Positions 9,130-18,986 of a stretch of 64,000 nt of DNA are shown here, piece after piece. Numbering within the stretch: position 1 is the first letter of the stretch; the number at the start of each line of letters is the position of its first letter. The translations under genes were made by a program, and so were the position numbers. The notes under the pieces are model-generated. The model worked only from the letters and a program-made list of their open reading frames with translations. It made no database searches and had not been told where the DNA came from. This DNA is from Alteromonadales bacterium alter-6D02 (GTDB lineage Bacteria; Pseudomonadota; Gammaproteobacteria; Enterobacterales; Psychrobiaceae): assembly GCA_002835545.1 (NCBI GenBank), contig PIZK01000024.1:1-64000 (forward strand). Direction: 5' to 3'.

Positions 9130-9221
9130 CGATAAGCTATGCCCAACACTAAATGACCGCTGAGGTGGATTAGGAAGCGCTCTTAGAATTGACAACCTGT
9201 TAGTATTCAAGTGTAGCTTTC

Positions 9222-9262
9222 AATAAAAAAAGCCGATTAAATACATTAATCGGCTTTTGGTT
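9222..9262. terminator. Bidirectional terminator between the chemoreceptor and the peptidase
   Basis: AGCCGATTAA and TTAATCGGCT form a perfect 10-bp stem with a five-base loop, between an A-run and a short T-run. It serves two convergent genes. Confidence 0.85.
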
Positions 9263-9286
9263 TAGTTTAAACATTTCTAATAAGAA

Positions 9287-11389
9287 TTAGTTTAATTGCT
9301 GCCATAAGTAGCTATAGATTAAGCTATACATTTCAGCTTTTTGAGTATTGTCAGCAGCGCCAGCATGACCACCTTCCATGTTTTCGAAGTAGTAAACATC
9401 ATGACCTAAGTCTTGCATTTTAGCTACCATCTTACGTGCGTGAGCAGGGTGAACACGATCGTCTTTAGTTGATGTCGTGAAGAACACTTTTGGGTAGTCC
9501 GTTTCAGCATCTAGATTATGGAATGGTGAGTAAGTTTTGATGTAATCCCACATTTCTGGTTTGTCCGGATCGCCATACTCAGCAGCCCAACTTGCACCAG
9601 CAAGCAGCTTGGTATAGCGCTTCATATCAAGCAATGGCACTTGACAGACAACAGCATTGTAAAGGTCTGGACGACGAGTAAATGCAGCTCCCATTAGTAG
9701 ACCACCGTTACTGCCACCTTGAATACCTAAATGGTCAGGTGAAGTGATTTTACGGTCGATAAGGTCTTGCGCAATGGCTTCAAAGTCTTCATAAGCTTTA
9801 TGACGATTTGTTTTTAGTGCTGCTTGGTGCCAACGAGGACCAAATTCACCACCACCACGGATGTTAGATAGGATGTAAACTCCCCCTTTTTCTAACCAGT
9901 TTTTACCTAAAGTCGCTGAGTAGCTTGGTTTTAATGAGACTTCAAAACCACCGTAACCATATAGTAAAGTTGGGTTTTTACCATTTAAGTCGATGTCTTT
10001 TTTCATGATGGCGAAATAAGGAACTTTAGTGCCATCTTTTGAGGTTGCCCAAAATTGTTCCGTCACTAAATCATCGCTGTTAAATTGTGATTTTTGTGCT
10101 TTTAACTGGGTTAGTTTTCCGCTGTTGCCATCAACTTTGTACAGTGTACTTGGCTTAAGGAAACTGGTGTAGTTTAGGAAAAAGTCATCACTGAGTTCAT
10201 TGGTGTTAAAGACGCTAATGCTACCTTTGTCATCAATGTTTACTGGGTTTGAATTCCAGCTGCCTTGTGATTTGGTAAAACGAAGGACTTTAGATTTTAC
10301 ATTATCTAATACAGTGACCAATAACGCACTTTTAGTCGTACGAATTGAAGAGATTGATAAGCTATCAGAAGAAGCGATTAGCGTCTTGTATTGCGCGTTA
10401 CCCTTTAAAATTGCTGTTAGAGGGGCGTGAATAACACTGCCTTGGGTAAAGGTTTGGCCATTTACGGTCCATGGGCTTTTTAGTTTGATGAATAGTTCAT
10501 CGTTTAAGAAAGCACTTAAACCAGCGTCTTTAGGGATAGGTAACTGTACTTTCTTTCCATTATCTAACACAAACACTTTGCTTGAATAGAAAGATGTTGC
10601 ATCGTAGATAACATCTACAGTGGTATCGCCACTGCGCATGCTGTAACCGCTAGCAGCAACTGAAGACTTTTCTGATTGGTAAACTTTTTGAGCACTTGAA
10701 AGTGGTGTGCCACGTTCCCAAATTTTAACGATGGCTGGGTAGCCTGAATCAGTCATGCTGCCAGGACCGAAGTCTGTGCCAACAAATACTGAGTTTTCAT
10801 CACGCCAGCTGATATCACTTTTCGATTCTGCTAGTTCAAAACCGCCTTCAACAAAGGCTTTTTTACTAATATCAAACTCACGTACGACAACGGCGTCAGT
10901 ACCACCTGGTGATAGCTTAACTAAGCAGCGGTTGTAGTTAGGGTATAGACAGTTCATGCCTTTATACACCCAGCTTTGTCCATCTTCTTTAGCTAATGCA
11001 TCAACATCTAAAATAGTTTCCCACTTTGGGTTGGCCGTCTGATACTGTTCAAGTGTTGTACGGCGATAAATACCACGTTGATTATCTTTGTCAGTCCAAA
11101 AGTTATAGAGGTAATCACCGTATTGAGTCGCATAAGCAATACGGTCATTTGAGTTTAATAGTGTTAATGTCTCTTTAACACTTTCTTTATAAACTGTTGA
11201 TGATTTTAATTGGGCAAATGCCACTTCATTTTGTTGGTTAACCCAATCTAATGCTGCTTTCCCTTCAACTTCCTCAAGCCACTGGTATTCAGCATCGGCT
11301 TTCTGGATAATTTTTTTCTCTGGCGTACTATTACACCCAGCAAGTACTGCAGTGGTCAGAGCCGCTACAATTAATGGTTTTTTATTCAT
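9287..11389 (-). CDS. Lipoprotein prolyl oligopeptidase (S9A family)
   Basis: A serine peptidase of about 700 residues that by family cleaves short peptides after proline. It starts with a lipoprotein signal (MNKKPLIVAALTTAVLAGC), so it should be anchored in the cell envelope. A beta-propeller region occupies the middle, followed by the alpha/beta-hydrolase domain. The catalytic triad is visible: Ser560 in GGSNGGLL, Asp about 643-644 in STKDDRVHPAH, and His675 in EGGHAGAA. I chose the ATG at 11389 because it gives a clean signal peptide and has GGAA upstream; the frame continues open to 11446. Envelope-anchored prolyl peptidases are common in protein-degrading marine Alteromonadales. Confidence 0.92.
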   Translation of the reverse strand: MNKKPLIVAALTTAVLAGCNSTPEKKIIQKADAEYQWLEEVEGKAALDWVNQQNEVAFAQLKSSTVYKESVKETLTLLNSNDRIAYATQYGDYLYNFWTDKDNQRGIYRRTTLEQYQTANPKWETILDVDALAKEDGQSWVYKGMNCLYPNYNRCLVKLSPGGTDAVVVREFDISKKAFVEGGFELAESKSDISWRDENSVFVGTDFGPGSMTDSGYPAIVKIWERGTPLSSAQKVYQSEKSSVAASGYSMRSGDTTVDVIYDATSFYSSKVFVLDNGKKVQLPIPKDAGLSAFLNDELFIKLKSPWTVNGQTFTQGSVIHAPLTAILKGNAQYKTLIASSDSLSISSIRTTKSALLVTVLDNVKSKVLRFTKSQGSWNSNPVNIDDKGSISVFNTNELSDDFFLNYTSFLKPSTLYKVDGNSGKLTQLKAQKSQFNSDDLVTEQFWATSKDGTKVPYFAIMKKDIDLNGKNPTLLYGYGGFEVSLKPSYSATLGKNWLEKGGVYILSNIRGGGEFGPRWHQAALKTNRHKAYEDFEAIAQDLIDRKITSPDHLGIQGGSNGGLLMGAAFTRRPDLYNAVVCQVPLLDMKRYTKLLAGASWAAEYGDPDKPEMWDYIKTYSPFHNLDAETDYPKVFFTTSTKDDRVHPAHARKMVAKMQDLGHDVYYFENMEGGHAGAADNTQKAEMYSLIYSYLWQQLN

Positions 11390-11480
11390 TATTATATTCC
11401 TAGTAAAAACAGTGCATAGTTTGAATATTTGGTATAAACAATGCAAAAAGGATTTGTTTCAAAATATGTAATTAATTTAT

Positions 11481-11496
11481 AGACGTCTAGATGTCT
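11481..11496. promoter_or_regulatory. Tandem MetJ boxes upstream of metA
   Basis: AGACGTCT, the exact met-box consensus, is followed with no gap by AGATGTCT (7 of 8 matches). MetJ dimers bind such adjacent 8-bp repeats when S-adenosylmethionine is present. The site lies 55 bp before the metA start, so metA should be repressed by methionine excess. Confidence 0.88.
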
Positions 11497-11550
11497 TTGC
11501 TGTAAGTTTGCAGTTAATAATTGATTAACAATGTACAAGGGTGTTGTGTT

Positions 11551-12489
11551 ATGCCGATTAATATTCCCGATTTGATACCAGCAAAAAATGTTTTACGTGG
11601 CGAAAATATTTTTGTGATGAGTGAAAGCCGCGCAATTAGTCAGCAAATCCGGCCAATGAAAGTTTTATTGTTAAATCTAATGCCAAATAAAATTGAAACG
11701 GAAACTCAATTGTTGCGCTTACTAGCAAATACTCCGTTGCAGGTTGATGTTGAATTTTTACGCATTCACAATAAAGAATCAAAGAATACCCCTCAAGACC
11801 ATATGAATGCGTTTTATCGTGATTTTAACGATATTAAAGAAACAAACTTCGATGGTTTGATCATTACAGGAGCACCCCTTGGGCAAATTGACTTTGATGA
11901 TGTGAGTTATTGGGAACAAATCAAGGCGGTGTTTGATTGGTCACAGCGGCATGTGACATCGACTTTATTCTTGTGCTGGGCGGCTCATGCTGCGTTTTAT
12001 CATTTATATGGCTTAGAGCGCCGCATTCGAGATGAAAAGATTGCAGGGGTCTTTTTACATCAACGTAGTAAGAGTCATGACCCGTTACTACGTGGCTTTG
12101 ATGATGAATTTTGGGTGCCTCACTCAAGGTTTGCGCAAATGAATGTGAGTGACATTGGAGGGCACCCAGAGCTAGAGATTCTGGCAGACTCACCCCAGGC
12201 GGGAGCTTACCTTGTTGTGAGCAACGATCGTCGCAACTTATTTGTACTCGGTCATCCTGAATATAATGTCACAACTCTTAATGATGAATACCATCGTGAT
12301 GTAGCAGCCGGTGAGTCTCCTGATTTACCTCAAAATTATTACCCAGAGGATAATCCAAAAAATTCACCTAAAGGATGTTGGCGCAGTCACGCTAACCTCT
12401 TGTTAACAAATTGGTTAAATTATTATGTTTATCAAATTACACCATTTGATCTTAATGACCCTGAATCTAGGACTCCTTGGGAAAATTAA
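11551..12489 (+). CDS. metA: Homoserine O-succinyltransferase
   Basis: MetA transfers an acyl group to homoserine, the first committed step of methionine synthesis. The 312-residue protein keeps the catalytic Cys142 (LFLCWAAHA), His235 and Glu237 (LGHPEYN) at the E. coli numbers. Gly111 (TGAPLG) is the residue associated with succinyl-CoA use; acetyl-CoA enzymes often have Glu there. I chose the ATG at 11551, preceded by AAGGGTG, over a TTG at 11521. Tandem MetJ boxes sit in the promoter region. Confidence 0.96.
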   Translation: MPINIPDLIPAKNVLRGENIFVMSESRAISQQIRPMKVLLLNLMPNKIETETQLLRLLANTPLQVDVEFLRIHNKESKNTPQDHMNAFYRDFNDIKETNFDGLIITGAPLGQIDFDDVSYWEQIKAVFDWSQRHVTSTLFLCWAAHAAFYHLYGLERRIRDEKIAGVFLHQRSKSHDPLLRGFDDEFWVPHSRFAQMNVSDIGGHPELEILADSPQAGAYLVVSNDRRNLFVLGHPEYNVTTLNDEYHRDVAAGESPDLPQNYYPEDNPKNSPKGCWRSHANLLLTNWLNYYVYQITPFDLNDPESRTPWEN

Positions 12490-12617
12490 CCAAGGCAAAT
12501 ACAGTTAAAAGCTTGATAGCTCTCCCCCTCAATGTGGTATAGTAGCTCGATTCAGCCGTGTAGTTGGCTGATAGTGTTAACTATAATCATGGAGGGTGAG
12601 CTATTATAAACGTTGCA

Positions 12618-14489
12618 ATGCATTTTTTTCCCCGCAGCTCAGCATGTGCCTTTCTTTTTCTGATGTTTTTAACTGTCGTAATTGGCAGTGAGCTGATTCA
12701 GCCTGCCAATGCCAATGAACCCTCTCAAAGTATTAATTCATCGAGCGCAAAGGAGCTGTTACAACAGCTTATCGCTAATATTGATGCCTCTCCCGATACC
12801 GCGGAGTCTTTAATTGAGCAATTAGACTCATCCTATGCCAATTTACCCAAGCCAGAGCGGGCAAAATATTTATTACTAAAAGCAAAGTTCCATATTAGCC
12901 ACGAGCAATTCGATAAAGCAATATTAGTATTAGAGCAGCTTACATTTTTTAATTTACCTGTTGCTAGTTACTTTAGAAGTCTGTATTTGCAGACACGTGT
13001 CGCATTGCATAAGCAGCAATATAAAAAAGCGTTTACGCTTTTGCTTGAAATTGAACAGTTAGAGCTTAATTTAATTTCAAAAGATCACCGCCTTGATTAC
13101 TTGATGTTGGCGACGAAACTGTATGCCATCGTTGGCGAAGAAGAAAAATCATTAGCTTTAGCAATTGAAGCTAAAGCAGTGGCAGCAGCTTCTACAGATC
13201 GTGACTGTGTATGCAGTACTGAGGTGTTGTATACAAACACGCTAGCACACTTCAATAAATTTGAACTGTTAAAGCCTGCCGCACTAAACGCGCTGATTTC
13301 GTGTCCTAATAATGAGCGGTATCTTATTCAACGAGCCCATCTATTTGTTGATCTATCGTATTGGTATCGCGATAAAAAACGCTGGCTTGAACATATAGCT
13401 TGGTTGGAACAAGCTGTAGAAGTTTATCAGCAATCGGCTATCCAGCCTGAGTTAAATAGTGCTTTACTCCTTTTAGCTAATGCTTATAAGAAAATTGGAA
13501 ACCTTGAATTACGCCAGCAAGCATTGAGCGGTGTGATGGCGATTGATGTACTAAAGCAGCCGTTAGAACAGCAAGTGGTGTTTAATCAAGCTCGCTATGA
13601 GCTATCAACTTTTTCATTCGACGATGAAAAGAAAGTGATGCTTTTTAAAACATTGATTGAGAGCACTAAAGCACTTGAGCAACAAGTGAATGCCAAAAAG
13701 CATGCTTTTTTAACGGTTGATTTTAAATCTAAAGTTGAAAGTGCTGAACATGATTTATTAGCTGCTAAGCAACAAAAGCAAGCACTACTTAACAACAAAG
13801 ATTCAATCATCATCTGGTTATCTGTTATCTCGGCTGTGTTTGCTTTATCAGTGCTGGTATTTTATGTCTTTGTTCTTCGCCGTAAACAATTCATCGCATT
13901 AAGTAGTAATATGCAAAAAGATCAACTGACTCAATGTTTCGACCCTACCTCTGGTATGGAACAGGTTAACTCGCTTATTGAACAGCAAATGGATGATAGT
14001 TTTTGCCTTGCTTGCTTGCGTCTTAATATCGATAACATGATGCAGTATAATCAAATTTGTAGTTATGAGATTGGCGATGAACTGCTTAGAACTATTGGCC
14101 AAAACCTCCTTGATAATGTTCAAGATAATGGAATTGTTATTAGAGACCAAGGGGATAACTTTTTAATCATCTACATTTATCATGACGAGTCGAGGCGACG
14201 TGAATTATTTACTCAATTGGTAAAACTGAGTCAAAGTATTCAGTTCAATAGTAACTCTATGACTCTTAGTTTTACGGTAGGTTGGAGTGAAAGACCAACG
14301 GATAAATTCAATTTTGAAGCAACATTATTAGAACAGGTACTCGGTGAAGCGGAAGATGCCTTATTATATGCTAAGAAGTATCATAGAGGTGAATGGGTTA
14401 ACTTCTCACAAAAATGTGAACAAATTATCGCGATGAGAAGTGATGTGCATTTCAATAGCCATAATGACCGTCATATTGAGTATTTGTAG
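12618..14489 (+). CDS. TPR protein with a membrane segment and degenerate GGDEF domain (first of a tandem pair)
   Basis: This 623-residue protein has a signal peptide or membrane anchor (about 8-30), an all-helical periplasmic part with TPR-like helix pairs (about 45-330), a coiled segment, a transmembrane helix (about 396-418) followed by RRK, and a C-terminal GGDEF-like domain. The active-site loop reads RDQGDNF instead of RxGGDEF (about 509-515), and the metal-binding part reads LNIDNMMQYN. Cyclic-di-GMP synthesis is therefore unlikely; a signalling or scaffold role is inferred. The next gene, 2 nt on, has the same architecture. The stretch before it has a GGAGGGTGAG 18 nt upstream, which is rather far for a ribosome-binding site. 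Confidence 0.82.
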   Translation: MHFFPRSSACAFLFLMFLTVVIGSELIQPANANEPSQSINSSSAKELLQQLIANIDASPDTAESLIEQLDSSYANLPKPERAKYLLLKAKFHISHEQFDKAILVLEQLTFFNLPVASYFRSLYLQTRVALHKQQYKKAFTLLLEIEQLELNLISKDHRLDYLMLATKLYAIVGEEEKSLALAIEAKAVAAASTDRDCVCSTEVLYTNTLAHFNKFELLKPAALNALISCPNNERYLIQRAHLFVDLSYWYRDKKRWLEHIAWLEQAVEVYQQSAIQPELNSALLLLANAYKKIGNLELRQQALSGVMAIDVLKQPLEQQVVFNQARYELSTFSFDDEKKVMLFKTLIESTKALEQQVNAKKHAFLTVDFKSKVESAEHDLLAAKQQKQALLNNKDSIIIWLSVISAVFALSVLVFYVFVLRRKQFIALSSNMQKDQLTQCFDPTSGMEQVNSLIEQQMDDSFCLACLRLNIDNMMQYNQICSYEIGDELLRTIGQNLLDNVQDNGIVIRDQGDNFLIIYIYHDESRRRELFTQLVKLSQSIQFNSNSMTLSFTVGWSERPTDKFNFEATLLEQVLGEAEDALLYAKKYHRGEWVNFSQKCEQIIAMRSDVHFNSHNDRHIEYL

Positions 14490-14491
14490 GG

Positions 14492-16288
14492 ATGGCGATA
14501 ATGTCTAAAAAAGTATTTAGCCTAATACTTACAACGATACTATTCGGTGCAATATTTTTAATCAATATAAACTACTTTGTCAGCGAGAATGAAGCCTCTG
14601 TTTCAAAAAGTCACACTCCGATAAATTATGAGCTCGAGCAGGTTGAGCAAGCCTTTTATAGTAGTATCGAAATAGCTGAGCAAAAAATTTCTGAATTATC
14701 GCTCGATAAGTTTACTAGTGAAGAAAAGGTTCGTCTTGAGCTGTTAAAGGTTAAGATTGGATTCTATTCTGGAAAGTTTGAAGAGGGTAACTCTAAGTTA
14801 AAGGCTCTTCTTAAACGAGAAGGTGTGTCAGATAGTATTAAGAGTAAAATCTACTATTTGTTATCAGCAGGGGCAAGAGCGGAGTTTGATATTGACGCAA
14901 GCTTCTATTATTTAAATTTATCCTCCAGACTAAATCAAGATAATTTATCTTATAAGGATAAATTAGATACGTTCAGACAAGCATCGCACTTATTTTTAGA
15001 GGCTGGAAATTATGAAGAAGCCGAAAACGCTATTAAAAACGCATTGCTGTTGGCTGAGCGGGATGGTACAGCACTCGAGCTATGTAATACTCATCAAGCG
15101 TTACTTTATGTTTATTCATCTAGCTTTGATTATAGGAAGTTAGAAAAAGCCGCTCCTGCCGCGATTGAATTATGTAAAAAAATAAATGCTCATGTCTTAT
15201 TAGCCAACATTTATATCGATTACTCATTCGTGTATGCAGATAAAAAAGACTATCAAAGACAACAAGCGTTGGTTGAAATGTCTTTGTCTATAGCAAAGGA
15301 ACATTCAATAACAAATAACCTCCCACAAATGGAGTTGGTTCTTGCTGGTGCATTACTGAACCAATCAAAATTAGAACGAGCTAAAAGCTTATTAGACCGG
15401 CTTATCGCTGGTTTTTCTAGCCCACAAAACGAATATGACTTATTTACTGCATACCATTTACTAGCGAGGTATTATGAAAAAAAAGGTCAATTCAGTGACG
15501 CCCATAATGCTTACCAAAAATATTTATCTCACTTTAATCGATTTAATGAACAAGCAAATGGTATCCAAGCAAAATACCTCGCTGCTCAATTTCAGAGTAC
15601 GATTAATCAAAAAGAATCAGAGCTTGAAAGTGAAAGAAATCAGTTAAATAAAAGTGCTTATATTGTTGGGCAATTAGACCTTGCGAGAACGGCATTACTC
15701 AGTTTGTTACTGCTGTCATTTTCGGCATTTTATATTTATTCATATCGCAGTACGATTAAACTATCATTAATCGATAATAAGAAAATCGACCAGTTAACGG
15801 GACTTTGCAATGTTGATTATGGGATAGCAAAAGCATTCGATTTGATTAAGGTTATTGAAAATCCCAAACAGCGCTATGGACTGATTGTTATTGATATTGA
15901 TGATTTTACCGTGGTAAATCAAAGCTTAGGTATTGATAAGGGAGATATCGTGTTAGAGCTGTTTTCACGTCGTCTTTGTAATATCTTCAAAAATGTTGGA
16001 ATGCCAATTTATCTTGGTAATGATAGGTTCGTGGTGTTTACATCTACAATTGATCAAGAACAGGTTCGCTCTTTGTTATTAAAAGTGAAAGATTGTATGG
16101 TACAAATGCAGGTAGCAAGTCACACACTTGATCTTACGACAACAGCCACTTGGTATTATATGCAAGGGATGCCTGTCCGTTCTACTCAACATATTATGGA
16201 CGTGATTGATCTATGTAATGATGCAATGGTTGATGCTAAACATCATCACCGGGGCAAGGCAACGAATATTTCCTCTCACAAACGCTAA
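14492..16288 (+). CDS. TPR protein with a membrane segment and degenerate GGDEF domain (second of a tandem pair)
   Basis: A 598-residue relative of the preceding gene, starting 2 nt after it, so the two are surely cotranscribed. It has an N-terminal membrane segment (about 5-27), a helical TPR-type region (about 45-350), a second membrane segment (about 395-415) and a GGDEF-like domain. Metal-binding aspartates look retained (VIDIDDF), but the active-site loop is YLGNDRF (about 507-513) rather than GGDEF. Catalysis is doubtful. An inner-membrane sensor reading a periplasmic signal through its TPR domain is inferred. An in-frame TTG-free ATG at 14501 (MSKKVF) is an alternative start. Confidence 0.8.
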   Translation: MAIMSKKVFSLILTTILFGAIFLININYFVSENEASVSKSHTPINYELEQVEQAFYSSIEIAEQKISELSLDKFTSEEKVRLELLKVKIGFYSGKFEEGNSKLKALLKREGVSDSIKSKIYYLLSAGARAEFDIDASFYYLNLSSRLNQDNLSYKDKLDTFRQASHLFLEAGNYEEAENAIKNALLLAERDGTALELCNTHQALLYVYSSSFDYRKLEKAAPAAIELCKKINAHVLLANIYIDYSFVYADKKDYQRQQALVEMSLSIAKEHSITNNLPQMELVLAGALLNQSKLERAKSLLDRLIAGFSSPQNEYDLFTAYHLLARYYEKKGQFSDAHNAYQKYLSHFNRFNEQANGIQAKYLAAQFQSTINQKESELESERNQLNKSAYIVGQLDLARTALLSLLLLSFSAFYIYSYRSTIKLSLIDNKKIDQLTGLCNVDYGIAKAFDLIKVIENPKQRYGLIVIDIDDFTVVNQSLGIDKGDIVLELFSRRLCNIFKNVGMPIYLGNDRFVVFTSTIDQEQVRSLLLKVKDCMVQMQVASHTLDLTTTATWYYMQGMPVRSTQHIMDVIDLCNDAMVDAKHHHRGKATNISSHKR

Positions 16289-16397
16289 TTCAAATTATCT
16301 TCTTTTTATAAAAACTATCACTCTGTTTATAGCTGAGCAGGCTAGCTATGACTTGTCATTGTTAACGACTCGACTAAAGTACCAAAAAAAACTTTAA

Positions 16398-16415
16398 GTT
16401 TACGTTGGCGTAAAC
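16398..16415. promoter_or_regulatory. Perfect 18-bp palindrome, candidate LiuR operator
   Basis: GTTTACG-TTGG-CGTAAAC has perfect 7-bp arms and lies 64 bp before the thiolase gene that opens the branched-chain degradation operon. LiuR, a MerR-family regulator of such genes in Gammaproteobacteria, binds similar TTTACG/CGTAAA palindromes. The assignment rests on position and resemblance; no liuR gene is in the window. Confidence 0.62.
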
Positions 16416-16479
16416 GGAAGATTGATGTAGGGTAATAATAAATTAATGTTAAATTTATTATTGTTGCTGGAGATATCTG

Positions 16480-17664
16480 ATGGCTAATCAAGACCCGATT
16501 GTAATTGTTGAAGCACTTCGAACCCCGATGGGTGGCTTTGGTGGAGCGTTAAGTACTGTTGACGCACCGAGTTTAGGCAGTAGTGCAATTGCAGGGTTAG
16601 TTAAAAATACTGGTTTAGCAATTGAGCAGATAGATGAAGTCATTATGGGCTGTGTACTACCTGCTGGCTTAGGTCAAGCACCAGCACGTCAAGCTGCGCT
16701 AAACGCGGGACTATCAAAAAGTACGCCTTGTACTACGATTAACAAGGTCTGTGGTTCTGGCATGAAAGCAGTCATGATGGCACACGATTTTGTTGCTGCT
16801 GGCAGTGCTAATATAGTGGTTGCTGGGGGAATGGAAAGCATGAGTCTATCTCCTTATATGTTACCAAAAGCTCGCGCTGGTATGCGTATGGGGCATGGCG
16901 AAGTGAAAGATCACATGTTTCTTGATGGACTAGAAGATGCTTACACTGGTAAGGCGATGGGTATCTTTGCTCAGCAGACAGCGGATGACAACGGGTTTAC
17001 ACGTGAACAGATGGATGAATATGCAATTACCTCGTTAGCACGTGCAAACCATGCAATTGAGAGTAATGCATTTGCTGATGAAATTGTACCTGTAACTATT
17101 TCAAGTCGCCGAGGTGACACTGTAGTTGATACTGATGAACAACCGGGTAATGCACGAGTTGACAAAATTCCGAGCCTGCGTCCCGCTTTTGCCAAAGACG
17201 GTACCATAACGGCTGCTAATGCGAGTTCAATCTCTGATGGTGCATCAGCACTATTAATAATGAAAGCCAGTGAAGCGAAAAAACAAGGGCTAGCACCGTT
17301 AGCAAAAATTGTTGCTCATGCGACGCATGCGCAAGAGCCAAGTGAATTTACGATTGCACCAGTAGGCGCGATGGAATCGGTTTTAAGTAAAGCTGGTTGG
17401 CAGGTAAATGATGTTGATCTTTTTGAAATTAATGAAGCCTTTGCCATGGTAACTATGCTGGGCATGAAAGCATTAGAGCTTGATCACAACAAAGTTAATG
17501 TTAATGGCGGGGCTTGTGCTTTAGGTCATCCATTAGGCTCTAGTGGCTCACGTATTATCGTTACGTTATTGCATGCATTAAAGCAGCGTCAGTTAAGTAA
17601 AGGTATCGCTAGTTTATGTATTGGTGGTGGTGAAGCGACAGCCATTGCGGTTGAAATGATTTAA
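16480..17664 (+). CDS. Acetyl-CoA C-acyltransferase (thiolase)
   Basis: This 394-residue thiolase cleaves or forms 3-ketoacyl-CoA. The catalytic residues are visible: nucleophile Cys91 (KVCGSGMKA), His350 (ALGHPLGSSG) and Cys380 (LCIGGGEA). Length and motifs fit the acetyl-CoA acetyltransferase type (AtoB/PhaA). As first gene of an operon with acyl-CoA dehydrogenase, hydratase and 3-hydroxyisobutyrate genes, it may cleave 2-methylacetoacetyl-CoA from isoleucine. That role comes from context, not from the sequence. GGAG precedes the ATG. Confidence 0.93.
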   Translation: MANQDPIVIVEALRTPMGGFGGALSTVDAPSLGSSAIAGLVKNTGLAIEQIDEVIMGCVLPAGLGQAPARQAALNAGLSKSTPCTTINKVCGSGMKAVMMAHDFVAAGSANIVVAGGMESMSLSPYMLPKARAGMRMGHGEVKDHMFLDGLEDAYTGKAMGIFAQQTADDNGFTREQMDEYAITSLARANHAIESNAFADEIVPVTISSRRGDTVVDTDEQPGNARVDKIPSLRPAFAKDGTITAANASSISDGASALLIMKASEAKKQGLAPLAKIVAHATHAQEPSEFTIAPVGAMESVLSKAGWQVNDVDLFEINEAFAMVTMLGMKALELDHNKVNVNGGACALGHPLGSSGSRIIVTLLHALKQRQLSKGIASLCIGGGEATAIAVEMI

Positions 17665-17734
17665 CTTATAGCAAACTAACAGTAATGACTGCTCAACATG
17701 TTGTGCTAACAAAATTAAAGGGAAAATAATAACA

Positions 17735-18892
17735 ATGAATTTTAATTTGTCACAAGATCAGCAAATGTTTGCTGAAACAGCGAAACAGTTTGCCGATCAA
17801 GAGTTAGCACCTCATGCTGCTCGTTGGGATCAAGAGCATATCTTTCCTAAAGATGTCATGGCACAAGCCGGTGAATTAGGTTTTTGTGCTATTTATGCAC
17901 CAGAGGAAGCCGGTGGTTTAGGGCTTTCTCGTCTTGATGCTGCGATTATTTTTGAGCAACTTGCTGGTGGTTGTACTGCAACGACAGCGATGCTAACTAT
18001 TCATAATATGGCTACATGGATGGTCGCGACTTGGGGAACATCAACTGTTGTTGAGCAGTGGTGCCCAACATTAACCACAGGCCAGCAGTTAGCATCTTAT
18101 TGCTTAACAGAACCGGGGTCTGGCTCGGACGCTGCGTCATTAACCACTAGCGCGAAAAGAGATGGCGATGACTATGTTATCAATGGTTCGAAGATGTTTA
18201 TCTCTGGCGCCGGAGAAACTGATTTATTAGTCGTCATGGTACGAACTGGCGGCGCTGGACCTAAAGGAATTTCTGCTATAGCTGTGCCTGCTGATAGTCA
18301 AGGCATTCACTATGGTAAAGCCGAAGAAAAGTTAGGCTGGAATGCACAACCGACTCGTTTAGTAACCTTTGAGAATGTACGTGTTCCTGTCGCTAATTTG
18401 CTAGGCGAAGAGGGGCAAGGCTTTTCAATGGCAATGAAAGGACTTGACGGCGGGCGCATTAATATCGCAACTTGCTCGGTTGGTACGGCACAAGCGGCAC
18501 TGGATGCAGCAAAAGAATATATGCTTGAACGTCAGCAGTTTGGTCGCCCATTAGCCCAATTTCAGGCACTTCAGTTTAAATTAGCGGATATGGCTACAGA
18601 GTTGGTTGCTGCTCGTCAGATGATTCGTTTAGCAGCGTTCAAATTGGATCAAGATGACAGTGAGAAAACCGTCTACTGTGCAATGGCTAAACGGTTTGCA
18701 ACGGATGTTGGTTTTACGGTCTGTGATCAGGCACTGCAAATATTTGGCGGGTATGGTTATATCAAAGAATACCCGCTCGAGCGTTACTTTAGGGATGTGC
18801 GTGTTCATCAAATTCTTGAGGGCACCAATGAAATAATGCGTGTAATAATTGCAAGACGACTCCTCGATGAAGCGTGTGGCGAAATCACCTAA
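17735..18892 (+). CDS. Short/branched-chain acyl-CoA dehydrogenase (isobutyryl-CoA type)
   Basis: A flavoprotein of 385 residues that oxidises acyl-CoA to 2-enoyl-CoA and passes electrons to ETF. Family motifs are present: YCLTEPGSGSDAAS near 125-140, FGRPLAQFQALQFKLADMA, FGGYGYIKEYPLERYFRDV, and the catalytic-base region LEGTNEIMRV with Glu about 362. The neighbouring 3-hydroxyisobutyryl-CoA hydrolase and dehydrogenase genes point to isobutyryl-CoA or 2-methylbutyryl-CoA as substrate, from valine and isoleucine. Substrate is inferred from context. Confidence 0.92.
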   Translation: MNFNLSQDQQMFAETAKQFADQELAPHAARWDQEHIFPKDVMAQAGELGFCAIYAPEEAGGLGLSRLDAAIIFEQLAGGCTATTAMLTIHNMATWMVATWGTSTVVEQWCPTLTTGQQLASYCLTEPGSGSDAASLTTSAKRDGDDYVINGSKMFISGAGETDLLVVMVRTGGAGPKGISAIAVPADSQGIHYGKAEEKLGWNAQPTRLVTFENVRVPVANLLGEEGQGFSMAMKGLDGGRINIATCSVGTAQAALDAAKEYMLERQQFGRPLAQFQALQFKLADMATELVAARQMIRLAAFKLDQDDSEKTVYCAMAKRFATDVGFTVCDQALQIFGGYGYIKEYPLERYFRDVRVHQILEGTNEIMRVIIARRLLDEACGEIT

Positions 18893-18986
18893 TTCACTAT
18901 TAATACATTTTACGATTGTTGCTTGGCGCAGCTTTATTAGTTGTTGAAAAGCATATGAGCACCTCTCAGAAAAACAAGGAATAGAC

